From: Sedimentitalea nanhaiensis DSM 24252 | GTDB taxonomy: Bacteria > Pseudomonadota > Alphaproteobacteria > Rhodobacterales > Rhodobacteraceae | Direction of reading: 5' to 3' | Assembly: GCF_000473225.1 (NCBI RefSeq) | Contig: NZ_KI421509.1 | Span: 3,716,934 to 3,780,933 of the forward strand | DNA length: 64,000 nt | Shown: positions 32,414 through 42,561 of the stretch, in pieces | How positions within the stretch are numbered: position 1 is the first letter of the stretch | Layout: every line of letters starts with the position of its first letter | Notes under the pieces: generated by a model | The model's database searches: none | What the model was told of the DNA's origin: nothing | What the model saw: the letters and a program-made list of their open reading frames with translations, nothing else | Made by a program: the position numbers and the translations under genes

Positions 32414-34969
32414 ATGCGCGACGCTGCCCCCACCACCATCTACCTGAAAGACTATGCGCCCTTTGGCTTTCACGTCGAGTCGGTCCACCTGACATTCGAG
32501 CTTGATCCGCGTGCCACGCGCGTTCACAGCCGGATTGCCTTTCGCCCCGATCCCGACGTGGCCGACCGCCGGTTCTTTCTGCACGGTGAAAACCTGTCGC
32601 TGATCGTGGCCCGCATCGACGGCGAAACGGTCGCGCCTGACATCACCGATGCGGGTCTGACCTGCGCCGTGCCGGATACGCCGTTTGTGTGGGAGGCCGA
32701 AGTTCAGATCGATCCGGCGGGCAATACGGCGCTTGAGGGGCTGTATATGTCTGGTGGCATGTATTGCACCCAATGCGAGGCCGAGGGCTTTCGCAAGATC
32801 ACCTATTATCCGGATCGCCCCGACGTCATGAGCGTGTTCACCGTCGAGATCAAAGGCCCGCATCCGGTTCTGCTGTCCAATGGCAATCCGCAGCAGCAGG
32901 GCGAAGGTCATGCGATCTGGCACGATCCCTGGCCAAAACCGGCCTATTTGTTTGCCCTGGTGGCGGGCGACCTGTTGGCCCATCCGGACAGCTTTACGAC
33001 CTGTTCCGGCAAGCCTGTGGATCTGAATATCTGGGTGCGCCCCGGTGACGAGGGTAAATGCGCCTTTGGCATGGAGGCGTTGAAGAAATCCATGCGCTGG
33101 GACGAAGAGGTCTATGGCCGTGAATACGATCTTGATGTGTTCAACATCGTCGCCGTGGATGATTTCAACATGGGCGCGATGGAGAACAAGGGGCTGAACG
33201 TATTCAACTCGTCCGCAGTTCTGGCCAGCCCGGAAACCGCGACGGATGCCAATTTCGAACGCATAGAGGCGATCATCGCGCACGAGTATTTCCACAACTG
33301 GACCGGCAATCGGATCACCTGCCGGGACTGGTTCCAGCTGTGCCTGAAAGAGGGGCTGACGGTCTATCGCGACAGCCAGTTCACCAGCGACATGCGCAGT
33401 GCGCCCGTCAAGCGGATCAGTGATGTGATCGACCTGCGTGCCCGCCAGTTTCCCGAAGATCAGGGGCCGCTGGCGCATCCGGTGCGCCCGGAGAGTTTTC
33501 AGGAGATCAACAACTTCTATACCGCTACGGTTTATGAAAAGGGTGCCGAGGTGATTGGCATGCTCAAGCGGCTGGTTGGCGATGCAGCCTATGCCGAGGC
33601 GTTGGATCTGTATTTCGCCCGCCACGACGGGCAGGCCTGCACGATCGAGGATTGGCTGGCGGTGTTTGCCGAGGTTACGGGCCGTGATCTGAGCCAGTTC
33701 AAGCGCTGGTATTCGCAGGCTGGAACCCCGCGTGTGCATGTGGCTGAGACATGGGAAAACGGCACCTATACCCTGACCTTCAGTCAGAAAACGCCGCCTT
33801 CTGCCGCGACACCCGATCCGCAACCGCTGGTTCTGCCGATCGATGTGGGCCTGCTGGGCGCGAATGGCGACGAAGTGCGTGCCACCGAAACACTGGAAAT
33901 GACCGAGGCCACGCAGAGCTTTGCCTTTGAGGGTCTCGCGGCCAAGCCGGTGCCGTCGATCCTGCGCGGATTTTCCGCGCCGGTGGTGTTGGAACGTGAG
34001 ACGGACGCTGCCGAACGCGCCTTTTTGCTGGCCCATGACACCGATGCGTTTAATCGCTGGGAGGCGGGCCGCGCGCTGGCTCGCGAAACGTTGATGAGCA
34101 TGGCAACCAGCGATGCGGCCCCGGACGCCGACTATCTGGACGGGATGTTGGCGGTGTTGCGCGACGATGGGCTGGACCCGGCCTATCGCGCCCTGATGCT
34201 GGCCCAGCCGGGGCAATCCGAACTGGCAGCGGCGCTGGCCCAATCCGGCAGCACGCCAGATCCGGATGCGATCTGGCAGGCCAGCGAAACTCTCAAACAG
34301 GCCTTGGCGCAGCATGCGCAGGATGTGCTGCCGCGTATTCTGGCCGGCTGCCGGATTGAAGAGCCTTTTCGCCCTGACGCCGATCAGGCCGGCAAACGGG
34401 CGCTTGGCGGCGCTGCGCTGGCGCTGGTCACCCGTCTGGATAGCGGGGCGCAGGCGGCGGCCCAATACGATGCGGCCGATAACATGACCCTGCAGTTGAC
34501 GGCGCTGTCCTGCCTGCTGAGCGCGGGCAAGGGTGCCGAGCAACTGGCGGGCTTTTACGATCAGTGGAAACTGGATCGGTTGGTGATCGACAAGTGGTTC
34601 GGGCTGCAGATTGTGCAGGCCGCTCCGGACCAGGCCGTGGGTACCGCGCGCGATCTGACCGGGCATGCCGATTTCAACTGGCAAAACCCGAATCGCTTTC
34701 GCGCGACTCTGGGGAGCCTGTCGATGAACCATGCCGGATTCCATACTGCGGATGGCAGCGGCTATGCGGTGTTGGCAGACTGGTTGATCAAGCTGGATCC
34801 GGTCAATCCGCAGACGACGGCGCGGATGTGCAGCGCCTTTCAGACCTGGAAACGCTATGATGCCGTTCGGCAGGATCTGATCCGTGCCCAGTTGGAGCGT
34901 ATCGCCGCAACACCCGATCTGTCGCGCGACACGACCGAGATGATCTCGCGTATCCTCGGGGCAGGCTAG
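32414..34969 (+). CDS. pepN: Aminopeptidase N (M1 metallopeptidase)
   Basis: An 851-aa zinc aminopeptidase removing N-terminal residues from peptides. The exopeptidase motif DDFNMGAMENKGLNVFN and the zinc site HEYFHNWTGNRITCRDWFQL with the distal Glu (KEGLTV) are present, and the C-terminal DUF3458 region is complete. Size matches the E. coli-type PepN. Divergent from glcB with about 190 bp between. Confidence 0.97.
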   Translation: MRDAAPTTIYLKDYAPFGFHVESVHLTFELDPRATRVHSRIAFRPDPDVADRRFFLHGENLSLIVARIDGETVAPDITDAGLTCAVPDTPFVWEAEVQIDPAGNTALEGLYMSGGMYCTQCEAEGFRKITYYPDRPDVMSVFTVEIKGPHPVLLSNGNPQQQGEGHAIWHDPWPKPAYLFALVAGDLLAHPDSFTTCSGKPVDLNIWVRPGDEGKCAFGMEALKKSMRWDEEVYGREYDLDVFNIVAVDDFNMGAMENKGLNVFNSSAVLASPETATDANFERIEAIIAHEYFHNWTGNRITCRDWFQLCLKEGLTVYRDSQFTSDMRSAPVKRISDVIDLRARQFPEDQGPLAHPVRPESFQEINNFYTATVYEKGAEVIGMLKRLVGDAAYAEALDLYFARHDGQACTIEDWLAVFAEVTGRDLSQFKRWYSQAGTPRVHVAETWENGTYTLTFSQKTPPSAATPDPQPLVLPIDVGLLGANGDEVRATETLEMTEATQSFAFEGLAAKPVPSILRGFSAPVVLERETDAAERAFLLAHDTDAFNRWEAGRALARETLMSMATSDAAPDADYLDGMLAVLRDDGLDPAYRALMLAQPGQSELAAALAQSGSTPDPDAIWQASETLKQALAQHAQDVLPRILAGCRIEEPFRPDADQAGKRALGGAALALVTRLDSGAQAAAQYDAADNMTLQLTALSCLLSAGKGAEQLAGFYDQWKLDRLVIDKWFGLQIVQAAPDQAVGTARDLTGHADFNWQNPNRFRATLGSLSMNHAGFHTADGSGYAVLADWLIKLDPVNPQTTARMCSAFQTWKRYDAVRQDLIRAQLERIAATPDLSRDTTEMISRILGAG

Positions 34970-34991
34970 GCATGGTGTCCGGCGTGCACGA

Positions 34992-35423
34992 ATGAGCGCC
35001 GATTTTGAGTATACCCGCCAGGGACGCACATCGCGCATGGCGGCCCTGTTGACTGCGATTTATGCCGTGTTGACGGGGGCGGTGGTCCTGATGGACGCGG
35101 CGTGGTGGTTGATGGCGGGACTGGCTTTACTGACACTTCCGGCGCTGTGGGATTGGTATGCAAACCCCAGTGCCGGTGTGCGCCTGACCGGCTCTCACCT
35201 GTATTGGCACAGCGGTCGCCGTCACGGCGATCTGGCCCTCGCGCAAATCGATCACATGCGGTTCGATACGCGCTGGGATTTCTCGATCCGCGTGCGTGCC
35301 GTTTTGACCGATGGCAAACGCGTGCATCTGCCGTTTGAAGCGATCCCGCCGCATCGGGAGTTTGAAAAACACTTGCAGGCCCGTGGCATGGCGGTCAAGC
35401 GCAGCCATTTCGCGTTCTTCTAG
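34992..35423 (+). CDS. Small membrane protein with PH-like domain, unknown function
   Basis: A 143-aa protein. Two close hydrophobic helices (about 17-37 and 38-55, [18 protein letters not shown] and [20 protein letters not shown]), then a soluble beta-rich domain ([40 protein letters not shown]) like bacterial PH domains. Only 22 bp after pepN, so probably co-transcribed. No function known. Confidence 0.75.
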   Translation: MSADFEYTRQGRTSRMAALLTAIYAVLTGAVVLMDAAWWLMAGLALLTLPALWDWYANPSAGVRLTGSHLYWHSGRRHGDLALAQIDHMRFDTRWDFSIRVRAVLTDGKRVHLPFEAIPPHREFEKHLQARGMAVKRSHFAFF

Positions 35424-35494
35424 GTCATGCCGCCCCCTTGCGACGCAGGCCCGGCTGGCCTAGAAGGCGATCCATCACCGACAAGAGGCGCGCC

Positions 35495-37006
35495 ATGCTG
35501 GACCTGAGCTATACCACCCCCAAAGTCAAAACCATTGCCGGTGCCAAACACGACTGGGAACTGGTGATCGGTATGGAGGTTCATGCGCAGATCAGCTCGA
35601 ACGCCAAGTTGTTTTCCGGGGCGTCGACCAAATTCGGGGCCGAGCCCAACAGCAACGTCGCCTTTGTCGACGCCGCGATGCCGGGCATGTTGCCGGTGAT
35701 CAACGAATACTGCATCGAGCAGGCCGTGCGCACTGGGCTGGGTCTGAAGGCGCGGATCAACCTGCTAAGCGCCTTTGATCGCAAGAATTATTTCTATCCC
35801 GACCTGCCGCAGGGCTATCAGATTTCACAGCTCTATCACCCGATTGTGGGCGAAGGCGAAGTGCTGGTCGAGATGGGCGAAGGGGTTGCGCGGCTGGTGC
35901 GGGTCGAGCGCATCCATATCGAGCAGGACGCGGGCAAGTCGATTCACGACATGGATCCGAACATGTCCTTTGTCGATCTGAACCGTACCGGTGTGGCGCT
36001 GATGGAAATCGTCAGCCGCCCGGATATCCGCAGCCCCGAAGAGGCGGCGGCCTATGTCACCAAGCTGCGCCAGATCCTGCGCTATCTGGGCACATGCGAT
36101 GGCAACATGCAGAACGGCAACTTGCGCGCCGACGTGAACGTGTCGATCTGTCGTCCCGGTCAGTATGAGAAGTATCAGGAAACACAGGATTTTTCCCATC
36201 TGGGGACGCGCTGTGAAATCAAGAACATGAACTCGATGCGCTTTATCCAGCAGGCCATCGAAGTCGAGGCGCGCCGCCAGATCGCCATTGTCGAAGGTGG
36301 CGGCAAGGTCGATCAGGAAACCCGCCTGTACGATCCGGACAAGGGCGAAACCCGGTCGATGCGGTCCAAGGAAGAGGCGCATGATTATCGCTATTTTCCC
36401 GATCCCGACCTGCTGCCGCTGGAGATCGAACAGGGCTGGGTCGATGATATCGCGGCCAATCTTCCGGAACTGCCGGATCAGAAAAAGGCGCGATTTATCA
36501 ATGATTACGGTCTTTCGGATTACGACGCTTCGGTGCTGACGGCGGATCTGGATTCGGCCGGATTTTTCGAGGCTGTGGCCGAGGGGCGCGATGGCAAGCT
36601 GGCGGCGAACTGGGTGATCAACGAGCTGTTTGGGCGTCTGAAAAAGGAAGATCACGATATTGGCGCCAGTCCGGTGTCTCCGGCGCAGTTGGGCGGGATC
36701 ATCGAATTGATCGCCAAGGGCGACATTTCCGGCAAGATTGCCAAGGATCTGTTCGAGATCGTCTATACAGAGGGCGGCGACCCGGCCGAGATCGTCGAGA
36801 AACGCGGCATGAAACAGGTCACGGACACCGGTGCGATCGAAACCGCCGTGGACCAGGTCATCGCAGACAACCCGGCCCAAGTCGAGAAAGCCAAGGCGAA
36901 CCCGAAACTGGCCGGATGGTTTGTCGGGCAGGTGATGAAGGCCACCGGTGGCAAGGCCAACCCCAAGGCCGTGAACGAGATCGTGGCGGCCAAGCTGGGC
37001 CTGTAA
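35495..37006 (+). CDS. gatB: Asp/Glu-tRNA amidotransferase subunit B
   Basis: A 503-aa subunit of GatCAB, which converts Glu-tRNA(Gln) and Asp-tRNA(Asn) to the amides. Signature [19 protein letters not shown] at the start, then [37 protein letters not shown], the [19 protein letters not shown]-like [20 protein letters not shown], and a C-terminal YqeY-like tRNA-binding domain ending [11 protein letters not shown]. The ATG at 35495 fits the family start and has GAGGCG upstream. gatA and gatC are elsewhere. Confidence 0.97.
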   Translation: MLDLSYTTPKVKTIAGAKHDWELVIGMEVHAQISSNAKLFSGASTKFGAEPNSNVAFVDAAMPGMLPVINEYCIEQAVRTGLGLKARINLLSAFDRKNYFYPDLPQGYQISQLYHPIVGEGEVLVEMGEGVARLVRVERIHIEQDAGKSIHDMDPNMSFVDLNRTGVALMEIVSRPDIRSPEEAAAYVTKLRQILRYLGTCDGNMQNGNLRADVNVSICRPGQYEKYQETQDFSHLGTRCEIKNMNSMRFIQQAIEVEARRQIAIVEGGGKVDQETRLYDPDKGETRSMRSKEEAHDYRYFPDPDLLPLEIEQGWVDDIAANLPELPDQKKARFINDYGLSDYDASVLTADLDSAGFFEAVAEGRDGKLAANWVINELFGRLKKEDHDIGASPVSPAQLGGIIELIAKGDISGKIAKDLFEIVYTEGGDPAEIVEKRGMKQVTDTGAIETAVDQVIADNPAQVEKAKANPKLAGWFVGQVMKATGGKANPKAVNEIVAAKLGL

Positions 37007-37178
37007 CCCGCCCCCTGCAAACCGCGTATGACAGCCGTACATACCGCGTACAGACGCGGTATGCCCAACCGGCGTGCCGCGGGCGATGCGCTTTATGGCA
37101 GTTCAGGTTTGGGTCGCATCGGAAATCGCTGCCTCGCGCTTTGCCCAAACGCCAGTTCCGATCAGGATCTGAACCGCA

Positions 37179-37649
37179 TTAGCTGCGGCGGTCGGGAAAC
37201 CGGATCGGGCTGCCGTCGCTGGCGGGGGCGACTTCGGGCTCATGGACCGGATCGTGGGCCGGAGCCGTCAGGGGCGGATCCTGGGGCGGTGCCTTGGCGG
37301 GCTGATCGGACAGATGCGGTGTGGGGCCGTGTGCGGCGATCGGGGCGGGGGCCGTGATCGGGACCGGGCGACCGGGGGCGTCCAGCACCGGGGCGGTCAG
37401 CACCTGCGACTCCTCTTCAAGGGCGCGGCGGAACACCAGCACGTTGCGCCAGTTTGTGGTGCTGCCGGTCAGGCCGGTGCGCTCTTCGCTGGGCAGAAGT
37501 TCGGCGCGCTGATAGTCCCAGCCCAGGGCGGCCATTTCGTTCAATACCTCTTCGACCGACAGGGCAAAGCGGCCTTCGGGGGTTTTGACGGATTTGGATT
37601 TCTGACCCTTGGCGGGGGCTGGGACGACCTTGTATTCGTATCGCGGCAT
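37179..37649 (-). CDS. DUF4177 protein with proline-rich tail
   Basis: A 156-aa protein. The first 80 residues are a DUF4177 domain (MPRYEYKVVPAP, SVEEVLNEMAALGWDYQRAE, RNVLVFRR). The remainder is low-complexity, rich in Pro, Ala and Asp. Start MPRYEYK at 37649 is chosen over 37664. It lies between gatB (converging) and a thioesterase gene. Function unknown. Confidence 0.8.
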   Translation of the reverse strand: MPRYEYKVVPAPAKGQKSKSVKTPEGRFALSVEEVLNEMAALGWDYQRAELLPSEERTGLTGSTTNWRNVLVFRRALEEESQVLTAPVLDAPGRPVPITAPAPIAAHGPTPHLSDQPAKAPPQDPPLTAPAHDPVHEPEVAPASDGSPIRFPDRRS

Positions 37650-37713
37650 GGGTTCGCTTTTCAACGTTGTTCGGATGCAGCCTAGCCCAGCGGCGGCGGC
37701 AGTTCCAGATACC

Positions 37714-38199
37714 TCATGCGGGGGCGGATTTGCGCCGGATGCCGATGCTGCGCCCGACGCGTTCGGGGCGGGGCAGGTCAGCGTGAAGGCGGGCCATGGC
37801 GGCGATCTTGTCGGCGATATCGGGCGGAAACGGCGCGACGCGCGGGCCGCTCATGTCGATATGCAGCCCCAGCGCCTCGCCGGTGGCGGCCAGCCAGCCG
37901 TCTTCGTGATAGAGTTCCTGATAGGTATGAAAGCGTTTGTCGTCGTGGTCGATCATCTGAAATTTGACCTGGACGCGGTCGCCCTCGTGCAGTTCGCGCA
38001 CATAACAGATGTGGAATTCCGCCGTGTAGGTCGTGAAGCCGCGTGTGCGGGCATAGTCGGCGCCCAGGCCGAGGTCGGCGTAGACCTCGTCGACAGAGGT
38101 GTCGAACAGCACGTTGTAGTAGGCCATGTTGAGGTGGCCGTTATAGTCGATCCATTCCGGTTTCACGGTCTTGGTGCTGGACAGAAAGGGGGCGGTCAT
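37714..38199 (-). CDS. Acyl-CoA thioesterase (4HBT hotdog family)
   Basis: A 161-aa hotdog-fold protein: VKPEWIDYNGHLNMAYYNVL carries the Asp-Tyr-Asn-Gly-His-Leu-Asn motif of 4-hydroxybenzoyl-CoA/YbgC-type thioesterases, followed by a long helix and FHICYVRELHEGDRVQVKFQ. It hydrolyses an acyl-CoA of unknown chain. Relatives include carnitine-linked betainyl-CoA thioesterases. It sits downstream of the molybdenum hydroxylase pair in the same orientation, separated by a terminator. Confidence 0.88.
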   Translation of the reverse strand: MTAPFLSSTKTVKPEWIDYNGHLNMAYYNVLFDTSVDEVYADLGLGADYARTRGFTTYTAEFHICYVRELHEGDRVQVKFQMIDHDDKRFHTYQELYHEDGWLAATGEALGLHIDMSGPRVAPFPPDIADKIAAMARLHADLPRPERVGRSIGIRRKSAPA

Positions 38200-38255
38200 C
38201 GGGCGTCTCCTGTTTCGGTTTGCCCGACCCTAACCCAGCGCCGTGGGGTGCAAAA

Positions 38256-38279
38256 GCCACAAGCCGCGCGGCTTGTGGC
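38256..38279 (-). terminator. Rho-independent terminator after the molybdenum hydroxylase operon
   Basis: A perfect 24-bp palindrome (12-bp arms, GCCACAAGCCGC and its complement). On the minus strand it is followed by TTTTG and lies 8 bp after the large-subunit stop. Confidence 0.75.
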
Positions 38280-38286
38280 ATCGGGG

Positions 38287-40554
38287 TCAGACCCGCAGAT
38301 CAAAGCTGTTGGACAGGGGCAGTTCGCGAGCGCGGGTGCCGGTCAGGTCAAACAGCGCATTGCCAAGCGCGGGCATCGCTGGCGGTGTGCCCGGTTCGCC
38401 CGCGCCGCCCAGATAGGTGTTCGCTTCAAGGATCGCGACCTCGGTGAGGGGGGCGGTGTGCATGCGGATCGCGTCGTAATCCGGAAAGTTCCGCTGTTGC
38501 ACCGCGCCATCGGAAAAGGTGATTTTACCATAGGCCGCAGCAGAGAGACCATAGATCATGCCGCCGATCATCTGCGCCTCGATGATGCTCCGGTCCAGCG
38601 CGATTCCCATGTCGCAGGCGATCCAGGCGCGGGTGATGCGGATGCTGCCGTCTTGGTCGACCACCTCGATCACCTGGGCCACGGGGGTGCCAAAGCTGTA
38701 GGTGAACCCGACGCCGCGCCCGACGCCTTCGGGGGTTTTGCCGGTCCAGCCCGACATCTGGCGCACGGTGTCCAGGGTGCCGGCGCTGGGGGCGTGGACC
38801 GGGCGGATCAGCTCGAGCCGGAAGTCGAGCGGGTCGCGCCCGGCGGCGTGGGCCATCTCGTCGATGAAAGTGTCGTGAAAGAAGCCGTTGAACGACGCCC
38901 CGACCGAACGCCAGAAGCCGACCGGCAGGTCCAGATCCGCCACATGGCCGCGCACCCGGTAGTTGGGGATGGCGTAGGGTTGGTTGAAGGCACCGTCCAC
39001 CAGCACCTTGTCGGGACCGGCGGCGGGCAGGCCCGCCCAGCGGTTCAGGGCCTGATGGGTGGCCGATTGTGCCGCGATCCGGGCGTCCAGCATCACCGCC
39101 TGTCCGTCCTTGACCGTGCCGGTGAACCGGGCCAGCGCGCCCGGGCGGTAGTAGTCGTGGGTCATGTCCTCTTCGCGCGACCAGGTCAGCTGCACCGGGG
39201 TGCCGGGCATCGCCATGGCGACCTGGGTGGCATAGGCGGCAAAGTCCGGCTCGCCGCGCCGGCCGAAACCGCCGCCCATCAGGGTGGTGTGGATCTGCAC
39301 CGCGTCCGGGTCCAGCCCGGCCAGTTTGGCGCAGGCCTGTTGCTGAAAGATCGGGGACTGGTTGCCGCACCAGATTTCGAGCGCGTCATGGGTGAACAGG
39401 GCGGTGGCGTTCTGTGGCTCCATCGTGGCGTGGGCCAGATAGGGCAGTTTGTAATCCGCGCTGAGGGAGATTGTGCCTTTGGGCAGGGTGGCGGTGTCAC
39501 CGCCGTCGCGTGGGGACGTGACATTGCCGTCGTCGCGCAGGGTCGAGTTCGGCTTGTCATCGAACGCCTGTGCGATGCGGGCAAATATCGCGTCGGTTTC
39601 CGGCGGATAGGGGGCTGCGCCCCAGTCGATGTCCACCGCATCAGCGGCCTGTTGCGCCAGCCAGGTGTTGGTGGCGACCACGGCGATGCCGGTGCCGAGG
39701 TCGATCACCCGCTCGACTCCGGGCATGGTTTCGGCGGCGCTGGCGTCAAAACCGTTCATGGTGCCGCCCAGGTTCGGATTGATCCGCAGGGCGGCGAATT
39801 TCATCCCCGGCAGGCGAACGTCGATGCCGAATTGCGCCGTGCCGGTGGATTTGCCCACCATGTCCACGCGCGGTACCGATTTGCCCAGATAGCGCCAGCC
39901 GCGCGCGTCGCGCAGTTCGACGTGCGGCGGGTCGATCAGGGCGGCGGCTTCGGCCAGATCGGTATAGGGAATGGTCTGGCCGTCGGGCGCGATCACCTGC
40001 GCGTTTTCGGTTTTCAACTGTGCACGGTCCAGGCCCAGGCGCTCGGCGGCGGCCTGCTTGATGGTCTCGCGCGCGGTGGCACCGGCCTGGCGCATGCGGA
40101 TGAAGCCGTCCTTCATCGAGGTCGACCCGCCGGTGACCTGCAACCCGATAAGCTTGCCCACCCCGCCCAGGGCTTCGCCCACCGTGTGCTGGAATTCGCT
40201 GGTGTCATAGCCTTTGCCGGGCAGGGCGTCGGCGACCATGGCGCTGTTGTAATAGGCCTTGGCGGCGGGGCCGTGCAGCACCCGCACAGCGGCGATGTCC
40301 ACGTCCAGTTCCTCGGCGATCAGGGCGGCCCAGGTGGTGTGCACGCCCTGTCCCATCTCGGCGCGCGGCGCAATCAGCGTGATACCCTGCTGGTCGATCA
40401 GCACAAACGGGTTCAGCGCCGCCGCGCCGGGGGCGGGGGTCAGCGGGTTGGGGGCGGGTTGGCGCACCTTGTAGACGCCGAATGCGACTCCGCCGAGGAT
40501 GGCGGCAGAGCCGATCAGGAAAGTGCGGCGGGCGATGGTTCCGATGCGTGACAT
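38287..40554 (-). CDS. Molybdopterin-binding subunit of an IorB-type aldehyde/isoquinoline oxidoreductase
   Basis: A 755-aa large subunit of the xanthine dehydrogenase superfamily. A twin-arginine leader (ARRTFLIGSAAILGG) predicts periplasmic export. Motifs of the molybdenum domain: ISPRAEMGQGVHT-like LIAPRAEMGQGVHTTWAALI, MEPQNATALF, TTLMGGGFGRRGEPDFAAYA and the C-terminal GEPGTPPAMPALGNALF, with Glu before G as catalytic base region. It partners with the 2Fe-2S subunit 4 bp upstream. The substrate could be an aldehyde or N-heterocycle. The periplasmic IorAB group passes electrons to cytochromes. Confidence 0.92.
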   Translation of the reverse strand: MSRIGTIARRTFLIGSAAILGGVAFGVYKVRQPAPNPLTPAPGAAALNPFVLIDQQGITLIAPRAEMGQGVHTTWAALIAEELDVDIAAVRVLHGPAAKAYYNSAMVADALPGKGYDTSEFQHTVGEALGGVGKLIGLQVTGGSTSMKDGFIRMRQAGATARETIKQAAAERLGLDRAQLKTENAQVIAPDGQTIPYTDLAEAAALIDPPHVELRDARGWRYLGKSVPRVDMVGKSTGTAQFGIDVRLPGMKFAALRINPNLGGTMNGFDASAAETMPGVERVIDLGTGIAVVATNTWLAQQAADAVDIDWGAAPYPPETDAIFARIAQAFDDKPNSTLRDDGNVTSPRDGGDTATLPKGTISLSADYKLPYLAHATMEPQNATALFTHDALEIWCGNQSPIFQQQACAKLAGLDPDAVQIHTTLMGGGFGRRGEPDFAAYATQVAMAMPGTPVQLTWSREEDMTHDYYRPGALARFTGTVKDGQAVMLDARIAAQSATHQALNRWAGLPAAGPDKVLVDGAFNQPYAIPNYRVRGHVADLDLPVGFWRSVGASFNGFFHDTFIDEMAHAAGRDPLDFRLELIRPVHAPSAGTLDTVRQMSGWTGKTPEGVGRGVGFTYSFGTPVAQVIEVVDQDGSIRITRAWIACDMGIALDRSIIEAQMIGGMIYGLSAAAYGKITFSDGAVQQRNFPDYDAIRMHTAPLTEVAILEANTYLGGAGEPGTPPAMPALGNALFDLTGTRARELPLSNSFDLRV

Positions 40555-40558
40555 GGGG

Positions 40559-41023
40559 CTATGTCTCTTTCATCTTAGCCGCGGCGGTATGGATCGCGGC
40601 GCGGATACGGGGATAGGTGCCGCAACGGCACAGGTTGCCCTGCATCGCGTCGTCGATTTCGGCATCGGTGGGGTCCGGGGTTTCGGCCAGCAGGGCGGCG
40701 GCCTGCATGATCTGACCCGACTGGCAATAGCCGCATTGAGCCACCTGATGCGCGACCCATGCCTGTTGGATAGCGGCCATCGAATCGGGTGTGCCCAGGC
40801 CTTCGATGGTGGTGACATCGCCCCAGACATCGGACAGCGAGACCTGGCAGCTGCGCACCGCCTCGCCGTCGATCTGCACGGTGCAGGCACCGCAGGCGGC
40901 GACGCCGCAGCCGAATTTGGTGCCGGTCAGCCCGATCTCGTCGCGCAAAACCCAGAGCAGGGGCACATCATCGGGCAGATCCACCCGATGCGGGGTTCCA
41001 TTGACGGTGAGCTGGGTGGACAT
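40559..41023 (-). CDS. 2Fe-2S subunit of the IorA-type oxidoreductase
   Basis: A 154-aa protein with two 2Fe-2S clusters. The ferredoxin-like cluster is [20 protein letters not shown] plus SCQVSLSDV; the second is in [17 protein letters not shown] and [12 protein letters not shown]. It lacks the FAD subunit of cytosolic xanthine dehydrogenases, as usual for the IorAB type. First gene of the operon, divergent from a TetR regulator. Confidence 0.93.
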   Translation of the reverse strand: MSTQLTVNGTPHRVDLPDDVPLLWVLRDEIGLTGTKFGCGVAACGACTVQIDGEAVRSCQVSLSDVWGDVTTIEGLGTPDSMAAIQQAWVAHQVAQCGYCQSGQIMQAAALLAETPDPTDAEIDDAMQGNLCRCGTYPRIRAAIHTAAAKMKET

Positions 41024-41063
41024 GGCGGACCCCTATGTGGCTGTGCATGGCTGTGGTGATATC

Positions 41064-41103
41064 TGACATTATGACATAAATACACTAAAACGTCAGAATG
41101 TCA
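41064..41103. promoter_or_regulatory. Candidate TetR operator region
   Basis: TGACATT (41064-41070) and AATGTCA (41097-41103) form a 7-bp inverted repeat. A TGACATTATGACA tandem also lies at the left arm. It occupies the AT-rich divergent promoter between the IorA and TetR genes; binding is inferred. Confidence 0.4.
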
Positions 41104-41139
41104 ATTGACAGGGCGCGAGCGGACTGTCAGCGTGACGCC

Positions 41140-41721
41140 ATGAAGGGCAGTGCGAGCGATCCCAGGCGAGAGGCGATTTTGCAGGCGGCGTGGCAGGCCT
41201 TTGCCGCCTATGGCTATCGCAAGACGTCGATGGATGACATCGCGCGCGGCGCGGGTGTGTCGCGCCCGGCGCTGTATCTGCATTACCGCAACAAGGACGA
41301 CATTTTTCGCAGTCTGGCGCAGCAATATTACGACAGGGCGGCAGAGGCGGTGGATCTGGCGTTGCAGGCCGATGGGTCAGTGCCCGAGGTTCTGGCGGCG
41401 GCTTTTGCCGCGCAGGGCGGAGCGTTGATGCAGGCGATGCTGACATCGCCGCACGGGATCGAGTTGTTGGATGCCGGCAATGCCACCGCCGCCGATATCA
41501 CGGCGGCGGGCGAGGCGCGGCTGGTCGAGGTTTATGCCGGCTGGCTGGCCGGGCAGGCCGCAGCGGGACGAATCGCACTGGCGGAGTCGCCCACTGAAGT
41601 GGCAGCCACTCTGACCGCCGCGCTCAAGGGGATCAAGTCGGCGGTGCCGGAATATGACGCCTATACGCGGCGGGTCGCGCAGTTGGCGACCCTGTTGGGG
41701 GCCGGTCTGGCGGCAGGCTGA
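41140..41721 (+). CDS. TetR-family regulator
   Basis: A 193-aa repressor. N-terminal HTH: REAILQAAWQAFAAYGYRKT, SMDDIARGAGVSRPALYLHY then RNKDDIFRSL. The C-terminal ligand domain is not assignable. The ATG at 41140 gives the usual start distance to the HTH. It is divergent from the IorAB genes, so it likely represses them until substrate binds. Confidence 0.88.
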   Translation: MKGSASDPRREAILQAAWQAFAAYGYRKTSMDDIARGAGVSRPALYLHYRNKDDIFRSLAQQYYDRAAEAVDLALQADGSVPEVLAAAFAAQGGALMQAMLTSPHGIELLDAGNATAADITAAGEARLVEVYAGWLAGQAAAGRIALAESPTEVAATLTAALKGIKSAVPEYDAYTRRVAQLATLLGAGLAAG

Positions 41722-41727
41722 GCTGGC

Positions 41728-42561
41728 CTATAGGTCGGTCCGAAGGTGCCAGAGTTCGGGAAACAGTTCGACTTCGAGCATGCGCTTGAGATAGCTGACG
41801 CCGCCGGTGCCGCCGGTGCCGCGTTTGAAACCGATCACACGTTCGACGGTGGTGACATGGTTAAAGCGCCAGCGCCGGAAGTAATCTTCGAGATCGACCA
41901 GCTTTTCCGCCAGTTCGTACAGTTGCCAATGGGTGGCGGGATCGCGATAAACCACGGTCCAGGCCGCCGCGACGCCGGGGTCGGCCACATAGGGCTGGCT
42001 GACATCACGCTTTAGCACTGCCTGGGGCACCGGGATGGCGGCGTTCAGCGCCTGCAAGGCGACATCATACAGCGAGGGGCGCGCCAGTTCGCCGGTCAAT
42101 AGCGCTGTGACGTCGGGGCGATGGGCGTGTGGACGCAGCATGGCCGGGTTGCGGTTGCCCAGCAGGAATTCGACCTGACGATACTGGTGCGATTGAAACC
42201 CCGAGGACTGCCCCAGGCTCTCGCGAAAGGTGGTATAGTCGCTGGGTGTCATGGTGCGCAGCACATCCCAGGCATTGTTTAGCTGTTCAAAGATGCGCGC
42301 CACCCGTGCCAGCATCTTGAAGGCGGGGCGGGGATCGGGACCGGTCATGGTCTGACGCGCCGCTGTCAGTTCGTGAATCGCCAGCCGCATCCACAGTTCG
42401 GACGTCTGGTGCTGAATGATGAACAGCATCTCGTCATGCGCTTGCGACAGGGGATTCTGCGCGGTCAGGAGCTTGTCCAGCTGCAGGTAGTCGCCATAGG
42501 ACATGCGCCCGTCAAAGGACATCTGCGCACCCTCGCGGGCGGGATCATAGGGGTCGGTCAT
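41728..42561 (-). CDS. kynA: Tryptophan 2,3-dioxygenase
   Basis: A 277-aa heme enzyme opening the indole ring of tryptophan to N-formylkynurenine. Motifs: [20 protein letters not shown] (His base), [20 protein letters not shown] (substrate-binding Arg), and [20 protein letters not shown] (axial heme His) with [14 protein letters not shown]. Third gene of kynU-GNAT-kynA, overlapping the acetyltransferase by ATGA (42558). Kynurenine formamidase is not in this cluster. Confidence 0.96.
   Translation of the reverse strand: MTDPYDPAREGAQMSFDGRMSYGDYLQLDKLLTAQNPLSQAHDEMLFIIQHQTSELWMRLAIHELTAARQTMTGPDPRPAFKMLARVARIFEQLNNAWDVLRTMTPSDYTTFRESLGQSSGFQSHQYRQVEFLLGNRNPAMLRPHAHRPDVTALLTGELARPSLYDVALQALNAAIPVPQAVLKRDVSQPYVADPGVAAAWTVVYRDPATHWQLYELAEKLVDLEDYFRRWRFNHVTTVERVIGFKRGTGGTGGVSYLKRMLEVELFPELWHLRTDL

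Noticed and set aside
32378-35038. 886-codon minus-strand open frame
   Set aside because: Mirror frame of pepN with low-complexity His/Arg/Gln composition.
37609-40551. 980-codon plus-strand open frame
   Set aside because: Mirror of the molybdenum hydroxylase, thioesterase and DUF4177 genes.
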